Shown: piece by piece, positions 63,895 to 64,000 of the stretch
Layout: every line of letters starts with the position of its first letter
How positions within the stretch are numbered: the stretch's first letter is position 1
NCBI GenBank assembly: GCA_041398905.1
Contig: JAWKTV010000003.1
Coordinates: 334,390-398,389, forward strand
Length of the DNA stretch: 64,000 nt
Origin: JAWKTV01 sp041398905
GTDB lineage: Bacteria > Planctomycetota > Planctomycetia > Planctomycetales > Planctomycetaceae
Reading direction: 5' to 3'
Translations under genes and position numbers: made by a program
Notes under the pieces: model-generated
What the model was told of the DNA's origin: nothing
What the model saw: only the letters and a program-made list of their open reading frames with translations
The model's database searches: none

Positions 63895-64000
63895 TTACTT
63901 CTCGGAAGTGAACTCGAACGGACTCGGCTCACCCTTCACCCACACCGGCTCGTAAAGCACCTTCGATTCCGCGACCGCGGTCGGGTTGAGCGTCGCCTGA
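63895..64000 (-). CDS. 3' end of an unidentified gene (cut by the window)
   Basis: The last 34 codons read LNPTAVAESKVLYEPVWVKG then EPSPFEFTSEK and a TAA (complement of 63895-63897). No family can be named from this fragment. It is co-oriented with the DUF2203 gene, 59 bp upstream of it. Confidence 0.5.
   Translation of the reverse strand, partial: QATLNPTAVAESKVLYEPVWVKGEPSPFEFTSEK

Overview
The window looks like chromosomal DNA of a high-GC planctomycete (class Planctomycetia). The evidence is a set of gene families typical of that group: a DUF1559 prepilin-like protein, a DUF1571 Tat-exported protein, PQQ-type beta-propellers beside a CXXCH protein, a Cys-type sulfatase, a pre-peptidase C-terminal (PPC) exported protein, leucine-rich-repeat exported proteins, an acidic/RGG disordered protein, and a coiled-coil EssC-like FtsK/SpoIIIE ATPase. 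No rRNA, tRNA, CRISPR array, insertion sequence or prophage was recognised.

Layout. 1-3757 (+): end of a flagellar block, flhA (5' cut by the window), flhF and a FliA/WhiG-type sigma factor. 3973-6204: a small Gly/Tyr-rich exported protein and an LRR protein. 6299-14361 (-): a GyrA/ParC-type topoisomerase subunit, the acidic/RGG protein, a CstA carbon-starvation transporter, a small coiled-coil protein and a MoxR ATPase. 14765-21995 (+): a Cys-rich exported protein, DUF1559, a NikM/DUF4198-like protein, then a PQQ propeller - cytochrome-like - PQQ propeller run. 22120-22423: an arsS-like remnant. 22638-26911 (-): the large EssC-like ATPase. 27423-30291 (+): glmS and an inositol-monophosphatase-type gene. 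30327-32715 (-): PPC protein. 32905-36192 (+): glcF and an HtrA/Deg protease. 36274-45679 (-): DUF1571, a zinc-ribbon membrane protein, yebC, a two-TM protein, dnaB, rplI, ssb, rpsF and trpD. 46018-50865 (+): a GT-C-like membrane protein, a sulfatase and an LRR lipoprotein. 50992-58087 (-): speA, nrdR and a three-gene ABC-2 exporter operon. 58667-59959 (+): moeA. 59969-64000 (-): pyrE, hemL, nuoC, nuoA, a DUF2203 gene and the 3' end of one more gene.

Two things dominate the reading. First, at least 18 otherwise normal genes, several of them essential (glmS, speA, flagellar genes, ABC ATPase), carry one or more frameshifts or a nonsense codon. These are densest in the first 4 kb, while many long genes are intact. 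Uncorrected indel errors near a contig end are the simplest explanation, so broken genes are annotated over their full inferred span. Second, a roughly 110-155 bp palindromic repeat with terminal inverted repeats sits in at least three intergenic gaps between 42 and 54 kb.

The best candidates for little-described biology are: the EssC-like ATPase with only one intact P-loop among three FtsK-like modules, together with the small coiled-coil protein beside moxR (a possible planctomycete type-VII-like secretion system); the PQQ propeller/cytochrome pair; the acidic/RGG protein; and a topoisomerase A subunit that naturally carries Leu at the main quinolone-resistance position.
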